This document shows, in pieces, positions 44,971-54,297 of a stretch of 64,000 nucleotides of DNA (position 1 is its first letter; the number at the start of each line of letters is the position of its first letter). The notes beneath the pieces are model-generated. The model saw only the letters and a list, made by a program, of their open reading frames with translations, was not told the origin of the DNA and ran no database searches. The DNA comes from Sunxiuqinia indica (GTDB lineage: Bacteria; Bacteroidota; Bacteroidia; Bacteroidales; Prolixibacteraceae): positions 1-64,000 of the forward strand of contig NZ_WVEM01000019.1 in assembly GCF_009847015.1 (NCBI RefSeq). The letters run 5' to 3'. A program made the translations under genes and the position numbers.

Positions 44971-44986
44971 ATGTAGTCGGAAAAAT

Positions 44987-45012
44987 AAGAAGTAACAAGG
45001 TTTTTACTTCTT
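44987..45012 (-). terminator. Hairpin at the 3' end of the barrel gene
   Basis: A 9-bp stem AAGAAGTAA (44987-44995) with TTACTTCTT (45004-45012). It overlaps the stop codon of the minus-strand barrel gene and is followed on that strand by ATTTTT. Convergent genes meet here. Confidence 0.45.
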
Positions 45013-46293
45013 CCCAAACGGAGAAAACCGATATTGAAAACTAAATTGGATGTCGGGCGCATTATTAACCGAAAACAGATCTTCACCGCAATAAATATTA
45101 AACTCGTGCCCATTTTTATGAAATCCGAATATGAAATACGTTTTTAACGAAAAATAATATAAAGCTGCTGGTGTTAATTTCGACAAATAAAACTCCTGCG
45201 AAATCGGCTCACCTTCCCATACATCACCTTCCCTCAATACATCAATACCAATTTCATGGTATCCGGTCTGATCCCAGGTAAAATAGTAGCCTTTCAGCAA
45301 AGGGTCCTGATAATTTACAGCCAGACCAATTACAGTCGTATTCTTCTTTTTCGACATCAGATTGAGTCCGAAAAAAGTACGTCCATGCTTGCGATACCTC
45401 CAATCGATTACACGGACATCACTCCCCATCTTTGCAAACAGCTGATCGGTTATTCCTCCATCTAAAGCATAAGTAAACGAACTTTGTTCTCCTAAAGGGA
45501 AATCCATTCTGAAGCCGGCAGAAATACCTGGAATTAGGTATGGATGTACGTGATTAAAAGGAATAGACAAATGCCCTCCCAGTTGTGAATCAAAATGAAA
45601 ATTGGAACTTTTTAGCGTGAAAAGCTGACGGTAATAGTGTGCATCAACCACACTTGTGAAAAAATCACCTTTATTTTTTCGAAAAGTATTTCCCTCCTCA
45701 TCTGTATATTGAATAGAAGCCCGGTTAAACGGATAAAGCCTTCGTCCGTAGTTATCCTCAACAGCAAAGTTTGAGTGAAAAGTTTCGATAAAATTATCAC
45801 TAACCAAATAGTTCAAAATTGACTTCCCACCAACCAACTGATGCAGATTTAAATTAACAATCAAACTGTGTTTTGATGTCCAGGTATTCAAATAAGTCAG
45901 CTTTAAATGTTGAATGACCCCATCTGAGTGAAAAGCTTTGTCTCTGGTTTCAATTCGCATTACTTCGAAATATTCAGGACGAACAGTCATCGGAATTTCA
46001 GTAAGCTCTTCTCGCTGATCAACAGTCAAATGTTGTGGATACAGAAAACGTGCCCTCGGATGCCACGTATTTGCCATAGTATAACTAACTGAGAGCTGGT
46101 GTTTTTTAGGATCTGCATCTGGAAAATAAAATGGCAAATCGAGCGAATAAATGCCTATTGCACTTTCTGGATTTATTTCGGGATAGAAAAAAGGGACTTG
46201 AAGAAGGTCAGTAAAATCGTCATTATTTTGCGCAAATGACTGAGCAAAAAAACAGGTCAATAAAAATACCAGAATAAAAAAACACTCCCTCAT
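45004..46293 (-). CDS. Outer-membrane beta-barrel protein, DUF3187-like
   Basis: 429 residues. A signal peptide (residues 1-21, ending SFAQ) followed by repeated amphipathic strands to an aromatic C-terminus (FSFQYRF near the end). Segments such as HQLSVSYTMANTWHP, KLTYLNTWTSKHSLIVNLNL and DNFIETFHSNFAVEDNYGRR resemble the DUF3187 barrel family, though I cannot confirm the match. No nearby gene explains its role. The C-terminal segment fits insertion in the outer membrane. Confidence 0.6.
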   Translation of the reverse strand: MRECFFILVFLLTCFFAQSFAQNNDDFTDLLQVPFFYPEINPESAIGIYSLDLPFYFPDADPKKHQLSVSYTMANTWHPRARFLYPQHLTVDQREELTEIPMTVRPEYFEVMRIETRDKAFHSDGVIQHLKLTYLNTWTSKHSLIVNLNLHQLVGGKSILNYLVSDNFIETFHSNFAVEDNYGRRLYPFNRASIQYTDEEGNTFRKNKGDFFTSVVDAHYYRQLFTLKSSNFHFDSQLGGHLSIPFNHVHPYLIPGISAGFRMDFPLGEQSSFTYALDGGITDQLFAKMGSDVRVIDWRYRKHGRTFFGLNLMSKKKNTTVIGLAVNYQDPLLKGYYFTWDQTGYHEIGIDVLREGDVWEGEPISQEFYLSKLTPAALYYFSLKTYFIFGFHKNGHEFNIYCGEDLFSVNNAPDIQFSFQYRFSPFGKK

Positions 46294-46481
46294 TTTTAAA
46301 TTTTCAACAAATGCCCAACTAAAATAGAATTTAAGAGGGAAAGCGGCAACCTACTTTGGTTATTTAAATTTATTTAACAGATATTTTTGAAAAGAACGTG
46401 TTGACTTTTTTATTTGAGTCAGCATCAAAAAAGATGGTCTTCGTGATTTATAATTCCAATTTTTTTAACAATTTTGAGAAG

Positions 46482-47321
46482 ATGGGAACAAGAAAGATTT
46501 ACCAAAACGACCACGTCGTTCAAAGTTGGGAAGAACTGTGCGAAGAAGTTTACCATGATTCATGGAAACCCCGGTTGAGCCGGTACCGCTCCGACTATGC
46601 TTTTCGCGGGTTGTCAGATGCCAGCTACGAACTTAAAAATAGTTTCCTGCGTAACTGCGGTGTACGATCGGAATTAGAATATCACCTACTCCGTAACTTC
46701 AGAAAATACAGTATCTCAAAAGATGCACAATTAAGTGCATCGTTCTGGAGATCACTTGTTATGGCTCAACATCATGGGCTCCCTACCCGCCTGTTGGACT
46801 GGACTTATTCGCCATTTGTAGCAATGCACTTTGCAACATCAAATACCGAGAAGTTTGATATTGACGGGGTAATATGGAAAGTAGATTTTGTGAAAGCCAA
46901 TAAGTTGGTTTCGGAGCCTCTAAACCAACTGCTATGCGACGAAAAGTGTAATGCTTTTACCGTAGAAATGCTTGAGGAAAACATTGTTTCATTGAGCGAT
47001 TTTGACAAGAAATTAGGCAAAGATCAGGTTATATTTTTTGAGCCACCATCTCTGGATCAGCGGATTGTTAACCAATATGCCTTTTTTAGTGTAATGACCC
47101 AACCAACAACCACACTTGATGAATGGCTCGTTAAACATCCGGGGCTTTACCGCAGGATTATTATTCCGAAAGAACTGAAGTGGGAGGTTCGCGATAAACT
47201 TGATCAGGCTAATATTACTGAGCGCGTACTGTTTCCGGGACTGGATGGATTGGCCAGATGGCTAAAACGCCATTACCAGCCAATTGTGGGAGATCCTTTC
47301 AATTCGGAAGAATTCGAATAA
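46482..47321 (+). CDS. FRG-domain protein
   Basis: About 279 residues from ATG 46482; an ATG at 46434 and a GTG at 46398 extend it in frame. Motifs of the FRG family: SDYAFRGLSDASYELKNSFLR, SLVMAQHHGLPTRLLDWTYS and SPFVAMHFATSNTEK. FRG (named for its F-R-G) domains occur in phage- and stress-related proteins; the biochemical activity is unclear. No obvious partner gene is present. The 3' end overlaps the convergent glycosidase gene by 23 bases. Confidence 0.8.
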   Translation: MGTRKIYQNDHVVQSWEELCEEVYHDSWKPRLSRYRSDYAFRGLSDASYELKNSFLRNCGVRSELEYHLLRNFRKYSISKDAQLSASFWRSLVMAQHHGLPTRLLDWTYSPFVAMHFATSNTEKFDIDGVIWKVDFVKANKLVSEPLNQLLCDEKCNAFTVEMLEENIVSLSDFDKKLGKDQVIFFEPPSLDQRIVNQYAFFSVMTQPTTTLDEWLVKHPGLYRRIIIPKELKWEVRDKLDQANITERVLFPGLDGLARWLKRHYQPIVGDPFNSEEFE

Positions 47322-49152
47322 AACCTGCTACCGGGACTTCCAATTGAATTAAGTTTTTACGTTTTACCTTTAAATTATTTTGCTCAAGTAGCTCTCCTAA
47401 GTGATTATAGATCTCATACCTATAAACGCGACCTTCTTCATTCACTAAAAATTCGACTTGGGCTGTTTCTTTTGAGTTTATGACATCAATGGGGCGATCA
47501 ACAGCCAGCGGCAAACTCAGCGTGTAATCGCCGTACAGCGCATAAATAATCTTCTCATCGCCTTTCACCTTAATAACAGGATACATGTTTGCAACCTTCT
47601 GAGGCTCAAAGTCTGACTCCATCAAGACTTCGTGGTTCTCTTTCCAGTAGTTTAACCAAAACCGAATGGTTTGTTTGGCATCATTTGGCAAGGTGGTGGT
47701 AAAAAACGACAAGTGTGGATTTCCAAACATAATGGATTGAAATTTCCGTGCAATATCTTCACTGTTATCACGTGGATGAATTCCCATAATCTCCATAAAT
47801 GGAGTATATCGTCCATACAAGATGCGATTATTGACCATCTTTTCCCGTATCAGTTTCGTACCGTCGACACCAACGAAACCAACTATAAAATTTCGGTCAT
47901 GATTCTGATCCGGCCCAACTGGATTAAACTCCTGCCCCATAAAAACATTCGGATTAATGGATTGTAACCGAGATACCATTCCTGCCATCAAACTGTCAAC
48001 CGCCAATTGAACATCCGTAAAGTCACGTCCCAAATCCTCGCTCACAATAATCGGTTCATCCGGATAAAAGTTACTGATAAAATCAAACCAAACCCCATCA
48101 AATAACCAATCCTTGTAGAAGTTATAATAAGTGCTCACCAAGTGGTTGCGAACATCCAGATAGCGTGGATCCAAAACATATATTTGTTGTGGATCTTTAT
48201 ATCGAAGGTATTTCCCTTCAAATTTCTTCGTAATCACCGGATTGCCGCCCATAAATGGTAATGAATACCACAAATAAAGCTTCATGTCCATTGCATTACT
48301 TTTCTCGATCAAGAGCTTCAAGTTTTTTAAGTCAGCCTTTTCGTAATCGTAAACGGTATCTACTTTTAGTTTCACGAGCGAGCGCCAACTATCATCAATT
48401 AAAATTGATTTGAAACCAAAAGTTTTAAGTGAATCCAGCTCGCGGGAAATATTCTCCAACGGAATACCACGATACATTGGATACCAGGTTGAATAAACAG
48501 GAGCTACACTTCTGTTCGATTTTAAAGCGGCATACTTAAAAACTTTTTGGAACCGCCACTTTGAAGCTTCGTAAACAGCCTGTGAAAAATGAATATTTCT
48601 AAAATCGATCAGTATTTGCGTAACGTAATCCTGCGTACTTGATCGTGGAGGATTATCTTCAAAAAAAGTGATTCCAAACTCTAAGGTATCATTTTGTTCT
48701 TTCACAAATGTAGTCGCAAACCTCGAATCGAATCGATCGCTGCAAGTAAACGTTATTTGATTCTGATCATTAAGTGTCAAGCCGGAAATAATGGAAAAGT
48801 CAGCTGTAGCACGGTCATACGATGGCAACGAAAAATAAGACTTGTTTGACCAGGTTTGAGAGTTCCACAGTTGATTAATTTTATTCTTGGGGAATTTAAA
48901 AGTCATTGAGAAATCAGGTAGTTGGCTCGGCGCAGAGGAATGAAGAGCAAAATATACCTGATAACGGCTCATTGATATCTGCTCAACACTAATTGTAGGC
49001 CTAAATGGCCTCAAACTTCCTTCAATCGTAATATCACTTTCATCAAAATGATACTCGTTTTGCCCTTGAACTGTATTCGCAAATGCAAAAAAAGCCAATA
49101 TCATAAAAATCAAGGTTCTATTTCTACGTCTACCAACAGTTATATCGTCCAC
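47299..49152 (-). CDS. Exported glycoside hydrolase, GH36/GH27-like TIM barrel
   Basis: 617 residues. A signal peptide (hydrophobic segment about residues 14-30, ending VQGQ). The central barrel starts at VYSTWYPMYRGIPLENISREL, with FKSILIDDSWRSL, MDMKLYLWYSLPFMGG and a catalytic-type WLFDGVWFDFISNFY. This order (W-[YF]xW, DDSW, and a late D-containing strand) fits clan-D alpha-galactosidase-like enzymes. The C-terminal 90 residues are a beta-sandwich. The exact sugar is unknown; its neighbours on the same strand are a rhamnulokinase and a CE15 esterase. Confidence 0.72.
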   Translation of the reverse strand: MDDITVGRRRNRTLIFMILAFFAFANTVQGQNEYHFDESDITIEGSLRPFRPTISVEQISMSRYQVYFALHSSAPSQLPDFSMTFKFPKNKINQLWNSQTWSNKSYFSLPSYDRATADFSIISGLTLNDQNQITFTCSDRFDSRFATTFVKEQNDTLEFGITFFEDNPPRSSTQDYVTQILIDFRNIHFSQAVYEASKWRFQKVFKYAALKSNRSVAPVYSTWYPMYRGIPLENISRELDSLKTFGFKSILIDDSWRSLVKLKVDTVYDYEKADLKNLKLLIEKSNAMDMKLYLWYSLPFMGGNPVITKKFEGKYLRYKDPQQIYVLDPRYLDVRNHLVSTYYNFYKDWLFDGVWFDFISNFYPDEPIIVSEDLGRDFTDVQLAVDSLMAGMVSRLQSINPNVFMGQEFNPVGPDQNHDRNFIVGFVGVDGTKLIREKMVNNRILYGRYTPFMEIMGIHPRDNSEDIARKFQSIMFGNPHLSFFTTTLPNDAKQTIRFWLNYWKENHEVLMESDFEPQKVANMYPVIKVKGDEKIIYALYGDYTLSLPLAVDRPIDVINSKETAQVEFLVNEEGRVYRYEIYNHLGELLEQNNLKVKRKNLIQLEVPVAGFIRILPN

Positions 49153-49316
49153 GAAAAGAATTATTTATATGAAAATTGCCCTACTAAAATTAAAAGGTCT
49201 AAATTAACTGATATGCTTATAAAAGCAAACATTTTACACCATCTGTTTGGCATAATTTTTAAAACTTAAATACACAAAATTCAAATTTGATGATTCATTC
49301 AGCTTTTTCGATAGAC

Positions 49317-50786
49317 TTATTTTAAACTGGTATATCTTTGATACGCGGCATCCCAGTCCAAATCAGAGCCAGGAGTAAATTCTTCCACTTCAAAAGAATG
49401 CTTTACAACTGTGCGCATCTCTGCTAATGATTGCAATGCTCCCATTGCCTTGGCTTGCAATAGAATATTTCCGGTAGCTGTTGCTTCTGTTGGTCCGGCA
49501 ACCACCTTTAGCTTTGTAGCATCAGCTGTTAGTTGATTTAAAAAGCGATTATTGGCGCCTCCTCCAATGATGTGTATCTTCTCAATAAGTTCTTCGCTTA
49601 CGGAAAGAATTTGTTCCAGTGTAAATCGGTATTTCAAAGCCAGACTATCATACACACAACGAATAATTTGAGCATGGTTTTCGGGTTTACCCTGGCCCGT
49701 TTTTGCACAGTATTCTATAATTGCCTCAGGCATCTTCTTCGGATTCAAAAAGCATGAATCGTCAGGGTTAATCAAATATTTAAATGGTTCAGAACCTGAC
49801 GCAAGTTTCACCATTTCATCCCACGTGTAGTTCTTCATATCGAGCCAGGCACGCCGACATTCCTGGATGAGCCACATGCCCATAATATTTTTTAAAAAGC
49901 GAGTTGTTCCTTCCACTCCCCCTTCGTTCGTGTAGTTCATTTCCAGTGTCTTTGACGACACCAAAGGTTTCTCACTTTCAATCCCCATCAGCGACCAGGT
50001 ACCTGAACTGATATAGGCATAGTTTTTATCATCAGCCGGCACCGAAGCAATAGCAGAGGCAGTGTCATGTCCGGCTACAGCAATCACCGGCACTTCTGTG
50101 CTTCCTGTTTCTTGCGCCACATCTGGTTTTATTTTTCCAATTTGGGTACCGGGCTTCACTAGATTGGCTAAAATTGAAGTCGGGATTCCTGCTTTCTCTA
50201 TTAATCCGGTTTGCCATTTCATTTCACCCGGAACAACCATCTGACTGGTACTTGCAATGGTATATTCAGCAACAGCTTCACCAGAAAAAAGATAGTTCAG
50301 CGCATCAGGCATAAACAAAATTTTATCGGTGATCTCAAGCAATGACGATTGATCCTGAATCATAGAAAAAAGCTGAAATAAACTATTAAATTGCATAAAC
50401 TGGATGCCGGTTTGCTCGTATACTTCTTCTTTTGGAATTTTAGCAAACAATTCATCCATGGAAGTATCTGTCCGCGAATCGCGATAAGCAAACGGAAGCG
50501 AAATGATCATTCCTTCTTTGTTCAGATGCACAAAATCAACTCCCCAGGTATCAACTCCAATAGAATCCGGTTGAACACCAAATTCCTGAATACATTTTTT
50601 TAAGCCTGTTTTTAACTCATTAAACAAGCTGAAGATGTTCCAAAAGAAATGTCCATTGATGTATTGCATCTGATTATCAAAGCGGTGAACCTCTGTCAGT
50701 TTCAGTTTTCCTTGTTCCAAAGTGCCTAAAATTGCTCTTCCGCTTGATGCTCCCAGATCGAAAGCCAGAAAGTTATTGTGTTGCAT
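49317..50786 (-). CDS. rhaB: Rhamnulokinase
   Basis: About 489 residues from ATG 50786 (an in-frame ATG 39 bases earlier is less likely). Phosphorylates L-rhamnulose. FGGY kinase features: FLAFDLGASSGRAILG, IGVDTWGVDFV, VAGHDTASAIASVP and IHIIGGGANNRFLNQLTADAT. These follow the RhaB subfamily rather than xylulokinase. No rhaA or rhaD is in the window, so the pathway is completed elsewhere. Confidence 0.92.
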   Translation of the reverse strand: MQHNNFLAFDLGASSGRAILGTLEQGKLKLTEVHRFDNQMQYINGHFFWNIFSLFNELKTGLKKCIQEFGVQPDSIGVDTWGVDFVHLNKEGMIISLPFAYRDSRTDTSMDELFAKIPKEEVYEQTGIQFMQFNSLFQLFSMIQDQSSLLEITDKILFMPDALNYLFSGEAVAEYTIASTSQMVVPGEMKWQTGLIEKAGIPTSILANLVKPGTQIGKIKPDVAQETGSTEVPVIAVAGHDTASAIASVPADDKNYAYISSGTWSLMGIESEKPLVSSKTLEMNYTNEGGVEGTTRFLKNIMGMWLIQECRRAWLDMKNYTWDEMVKLASGSEPFKYLINPDDSCFLNPKKMPEAIIEYCAKTGQGKPENHAQIIRCVYDSLALKYRFTLEQILSVSEELIEKIHIIGGGANNRFLNQLTADATKLKVVAGPTEATATGNILLQAKAMGALQSLAEMRTVVKHSFEVEEFTPGSDLDWDAAYQRYTSLK

Positions 50787-50888
50787 AAGTTTGTTTGTTA
50801 GTCGGTTAATTTCAGTTTCAATCAAATTAAGTAAGAATAATGAGATTGGCTATCCTGTTCAATCCTGACAACCATCAATCAAATTTTA

Positions 50889-51416
50889 TCAAGATGCCAG
50901 TTTTGCCAGCTTTACAACAGTATTGTAATTTCGGGTAGTAATTTCTTTCCCAAATTCCCTATCCAAAAGTTTCATGACCTCCGTTGTTTTTATTTTGCTC
51001 GTATCACTCATCCAAAACACAGAATGATCAGTAACTTGAAGAATCCTGAAAGAACCATCTTCGTTTTGAAACGGAATACTTAACGAGGTTTTCAACTCAG
51101 CCTGCGAAAAAGTGACATTGCATTTGATCGTTGAAGCCGTTTCAACGTCCTTAAATGGCTGATTTTCTACAATGGCCTTAATGTAATCGAAAGGAAACAC
51201 GATGGTAGGTATCGAAAAACCAAAAGCTTCTTCAATAATACTCTGAACTAAACGAATTCGCTCTTCCTCACTTTCAAAAACGACATTTCCCGAAGCCAAA
51301 AGCGTTTTTACATTATGGTATCCATTTCGCGTTAAAACATCTTTCAATTGGTTCATAGGAACTTTTTTGTTCCCTCCTACATTAATACCACGCATAAAAA
51401 CAACATATTTTTTCAT
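50889..51416 (-). CDS. DUF1697 protein
   Basis: 175 residues. The opening YVVFMRGINVGGNKKVPMNQ and the ASGNVVFESEEE segment are diagnostic of DUF1697. Members are small cytoplasmic proteins of unknown function. It lies 22 bases downstream of the CE15 esterase on the same strand. Confidence 0.92.
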   Translation of the reverse strand: MKKYVVFMRGINVGGNKKVPMNQLKDVLTRNGYHNVKTLLASGNVVFESEEERIRLVQSIIEEAFGFSIPTIVFPFDYIKAIVENQPFKDVETASTIKCNVTFSQAELKTSLSIPFQNEDGSFRILQVTDHSVFWMSDTSKIKTTEVMKLLDREFGKEITTRNYNTVVKLAKLAS

Positions 51417-51437
51417 CAGTACAAAACTAATCCCCCA

Positions 51438-52718
51438 CTATTCTTCGGGTTGGGAGTAAAACTGTTTGTTGGCAAAGTTGATAAATTGTTCCCAGTCATA
51501 AGGAGTAATATCGTGCTTCCCGGTCCGAATATGGTAACCCACAGTTTCCGAAACCGGGGTATTCGGTGCAGGCATTTCGGTTACGGGCAAACCTCTCTTA
51601 TCGTAAAGTTCGTATACTTTTCCGGCTTCCAGTGTCGACAAAAATTCACCTTTCGGATCTGACCACAAATCGGCCGTAGCGCTGGTTACATAGAGCGGCC
51701 GAGGGGCGATCATTCCTAAAAGCATGTGTTGGTCTATTGGTAGTTTATCTTCGTGCCCGGAATACTTATTCAGGTTTTCACAAAACCAGTGTGGAAAATG
51801 ATAAGTAATAATCCCAATTGTTTCTCCAATGCGACGACGAGACAATGCTGCTCCCATACAACCGGAATTATTGGAGATACACATCGCAAAACGTTGATCT
51901 AATGCAGCAGCCCAAACAGCTGCTTTTCCCATACGCGAAAAACCAAAAACCATTACCTTGGTCGAATCAATATCTTGATCAGTTGTAAAATAATCCATCG
52001 CTTTTGACAGTCCCCAAGCCCAGGCAGAGATACTTCCCCATTCGTCATATCCCGGACGAAATTGCCCCAGCTGATACGAAAATGGATGAATGCCATCCTG
52101 AAAGTTATCCCGGTCAGGATCAATATCGCCGCAATATATTGTTGCCACACCATATCCGGCTTCGATCATCTTTTTAACCGGCCATTTATCGGTGGCTACT
52201 CCTCTGGATTGCTCGGTAACCTGATTGTGAACGATTCCCCAAGATGGATTATCGGGCACCCAGGACTCAGTCAGCCGAATGTTCGGATCGTAAGAAATTG
52301 TATGGTTTCCGCTGAAGTTATAACCAACAAAAACAGGAGCCTTTACTGAATCCTTTGGTGTATAGATCAATATCTCTGCACTCAATTCGCGATCGTCTTT
52401 TTTAAAGATTATTTCCACTTGCTTACGCTTGGCTAGCCCGTCAAAAAAAACACCATTTTCTTCATGGACAATCACGTCGGAAATATCAATTTCCTCTGGA
52501 ATATTTCCATATATTTCGTGTTTAAATATTTCCAATAACTCCGGACGACGTTTCTTCTCCCAACGCTTTACGTTTTTAACTTTTCGACCAGATTCAGTAA
52601 TCAGCAATTTTGGCAATTTATAATCAGGAATCTCACTTTCGTCGTAATTAACATCGGTTTGCTGTCCGAACAAATTAAAACTAATTATAAAGGAAAGTGA
52701 GAGAACAAGGTATCTCAT
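51438..52718 (-). CDS. CE15-type glucuronoyl esterase-like protein
   Basis: 426 residues. A signal peptide (residues 1-19, ending LFGQ) and an alpha/beta-hydrolase fold of the CE15 family, which cleaves esters between lignin alcohols and glucuronic acid of xylan. The nucleophile motif is GFSRMGKAAVW (Ser at 261), corresponding to the family's G-C-S-R-x-G-K with the Cys replaced by Phe. Other conserved spots are NNSGCMGAALSRR and the catalytic His in GKHDITPYDW. This suggests use of plant cell-wall material. Confidence 0.85.
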   Translation of the reverse strand: MRYLVLSLSFIISFNLFGQQTDVNYDESEIPDYKLPKLLITESGRKVKNVKRWEKKRRPELLEIFKHEIYGNIPEEIDISDVIVHEENGVFFDGLAKRKQVEIIFKKDDRELSAEILIYTPKDSVKAPVFVGYNFSGNHTISYDPNIRLTESWVPDNPSWGIVHNQVTEQSRGVATDKWPVKKMIEAGYGVATIYCGDIDPDRDNFQDGIHPFSYQLGQFRPGYDEWGSISAWAWGLSKAMDYFTTDQDIDSTKVMVFGFSRMGKAAVWAAALDQRFAMCISNNSGCMGAALSRRRIGETIGIITYHFPHWFCENLNKYSGHEDKLPIDQHMLLGMIAPRPLYVTSATADLWSDPKGEFLSTLEAGKVYELYDKRGLPVTEMPAPNTPVSETVGYHIRTGKHDITPYDWEQFINFANKQFYSQPEE

Positions 52719-52889
52719 AGCAAATTCTGTTTTTTTTCATGAAGTTTTAGCTATCTCAAAAATAGCGTTTTCTTTTAAATCGGACGAATAACAAACTATT
52801 CTTTATAATAGTATTAATGGTGCAAATCCAATCATTTTTGCTTGTTAACTTTTTCCGATTCTATTGCCTTAAACAATCCTGCAGCCTCA

Positions 52890-54170
52890 TCAATTATTGT
52901 GAAAAACATCAGTAAGTTTACTCTCTTTAATTTTCTGAAAGGGTAGTTTCTCCTGCTGCGCTATTTTAATATCTTTTTCTTTGTTCTTCAACCTGGCATT
53001 AGCAGTTTCAGAAATCAGTGACCAAGCCATAATCAGACTGGTAAAAATAATTACAACCAACAACGCACCACTTTCGAGCTCAGGCACTTTAAAATCTTCA
53101 GGAATAGCAAAGAACAACAAAATTGAGATTAAACCTCGTGGTGCTAAAAACACTTGCGGAAATATGTCCTTTCGTTCTACTGCAAAAAACATGACATACC
53201 GAATCAGGTAAAGAATAACTAAAAACAAGCCACTCATGATCCAAACTTCCCAATTCACCAATGTATTAAGCGACAAGCTGATTCCAAATACGACAAAGAA
53301 AAAGGTTCGCACTAAAAAGGAACTTTCAATCGTGATCATTTTAAAATTCTCGAACAAACCATCAATAGCCTCATCATCTAACCATCGTTCTAATTTTCCC
53401 CACAGTAGTACTTTATGATTGCGAAGTAATAAACCAAACATGAGAATAATTAGCAAAGAAGACAAATGGAACAGTTTTGCAACGGCATAAAGTAAAACCA
53501 AAACAGCCAAAAACAAGAAAAACTTAGCCTCTGTTTTTATGTTTTGAATAATATACGTTAAGGCATAACTTAAAACAACCGAGATAATAAGCGTAAGGAA
53601 AATATTACTTCCGAGAGCAATTGCAACTTCTCCGGCACCACTTGCATCCACATTTTCAATTAAAAAATAGAAAAACATAATACCAAGAATATCAGAAAAT
53701 GTACTCTCGTAAATCATGAATTCCCGCTTGTCCTTTGATAAATTAGACACACTTGGAATAATAATCGCACTGCTCATTATCGAAAAAGGAATGGCGTAAA
53801 TCAATGCAGAAATGAAATCCAGGTTTTGAATGAATAATTGGGTTACAAAAGCGATTAATACACTGGAAAATCCGAGAGAAACAAACGCGATAACAAATGA
53901 TTTCCAAATAATTGGCCATTTATCTCTCTTCAATTCCAAGTCAAGCGCCGCTTCCAGTACAATCATAATCAAACCTACGATACCTAACACCTCGAGGGTA
54001 TTAAAATATTGAGGCTCAATCCCGAAATAGAGCAATACTTGTTGAATTCCAACTCCTAGAAGGATGAGCATTAGCACGCTCGGCAAATTGGTTCTTTTAG
54101 CTATTAAACTAAAGAAGAATGAAATAATAACAACAACACACAAGCTAATTACAAATAAGTAAGCACTCAT
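52890..54170 (-). CDS. Cation:proton antiporter (CPA-type)
   Basis: 426 residues with about 12 membrane helices. The pattern SVLMLILLGVGIQQVL, IVLEAALDLELKRD and YAIPFSIMSSAIIIPSV (cation site) fits the Na+/H+ or K+/H+ exchanger family. The C-terminal 50 residues are hydrophilic and lysine-rich. Na+ export by the methylmalonyl-CoA decarboxylase makes a Na+/H+ exchanger useful here, but ion specificity is not evident. Confidence 0.85.
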   Translation of the reverse strand: MSAYLFVISLCVVVIISFFFSLIAKRTNLPSVLMLILLGVGIQQVLLYFGIEPQYFNTLEVLGIVGLIMIVLEAALDLELKRDKWPIIWKSFVIAFVSLGFSSVLIAFVTQLFIQNLDFISALIYAIPFSIMSSAIIIPSVSNLSKDKREFMIYESTFSDILGIMFFYFLIENVDASGAGEVAIALGSNIFLTLIISVVLSYALTYIIQNIKTEAKFFLFLAVLVLLYAVAKLFHLSSLLIILMFGLLLRNHKVLLWGKLERWLDDEAIDGLFENFKMITIESSFLVRTFFFVVFGISLSLNTLVNWEVWIMSGLFLVILYLIRYVMFFAVERKDIFPQVFLAPRGLISILLFFAIPEDFKVPELESGALLVVIIFTSLIMAWSLISETANARLKNKEKDIKIAQQEKLPFQKIKESKLTDVFHNN

Positions 54171-54297
54171 TCACTAAATTTTATTTTAGCCGAATATAAC
54201 AATTAGCCTGAAATATGCCTGAACAAAGTAAGCTAAACTGATCCTAGTTCTGCTAGTTTTTCGAGATCACAAGTATACTCTACTTAAGATCAAGGTC

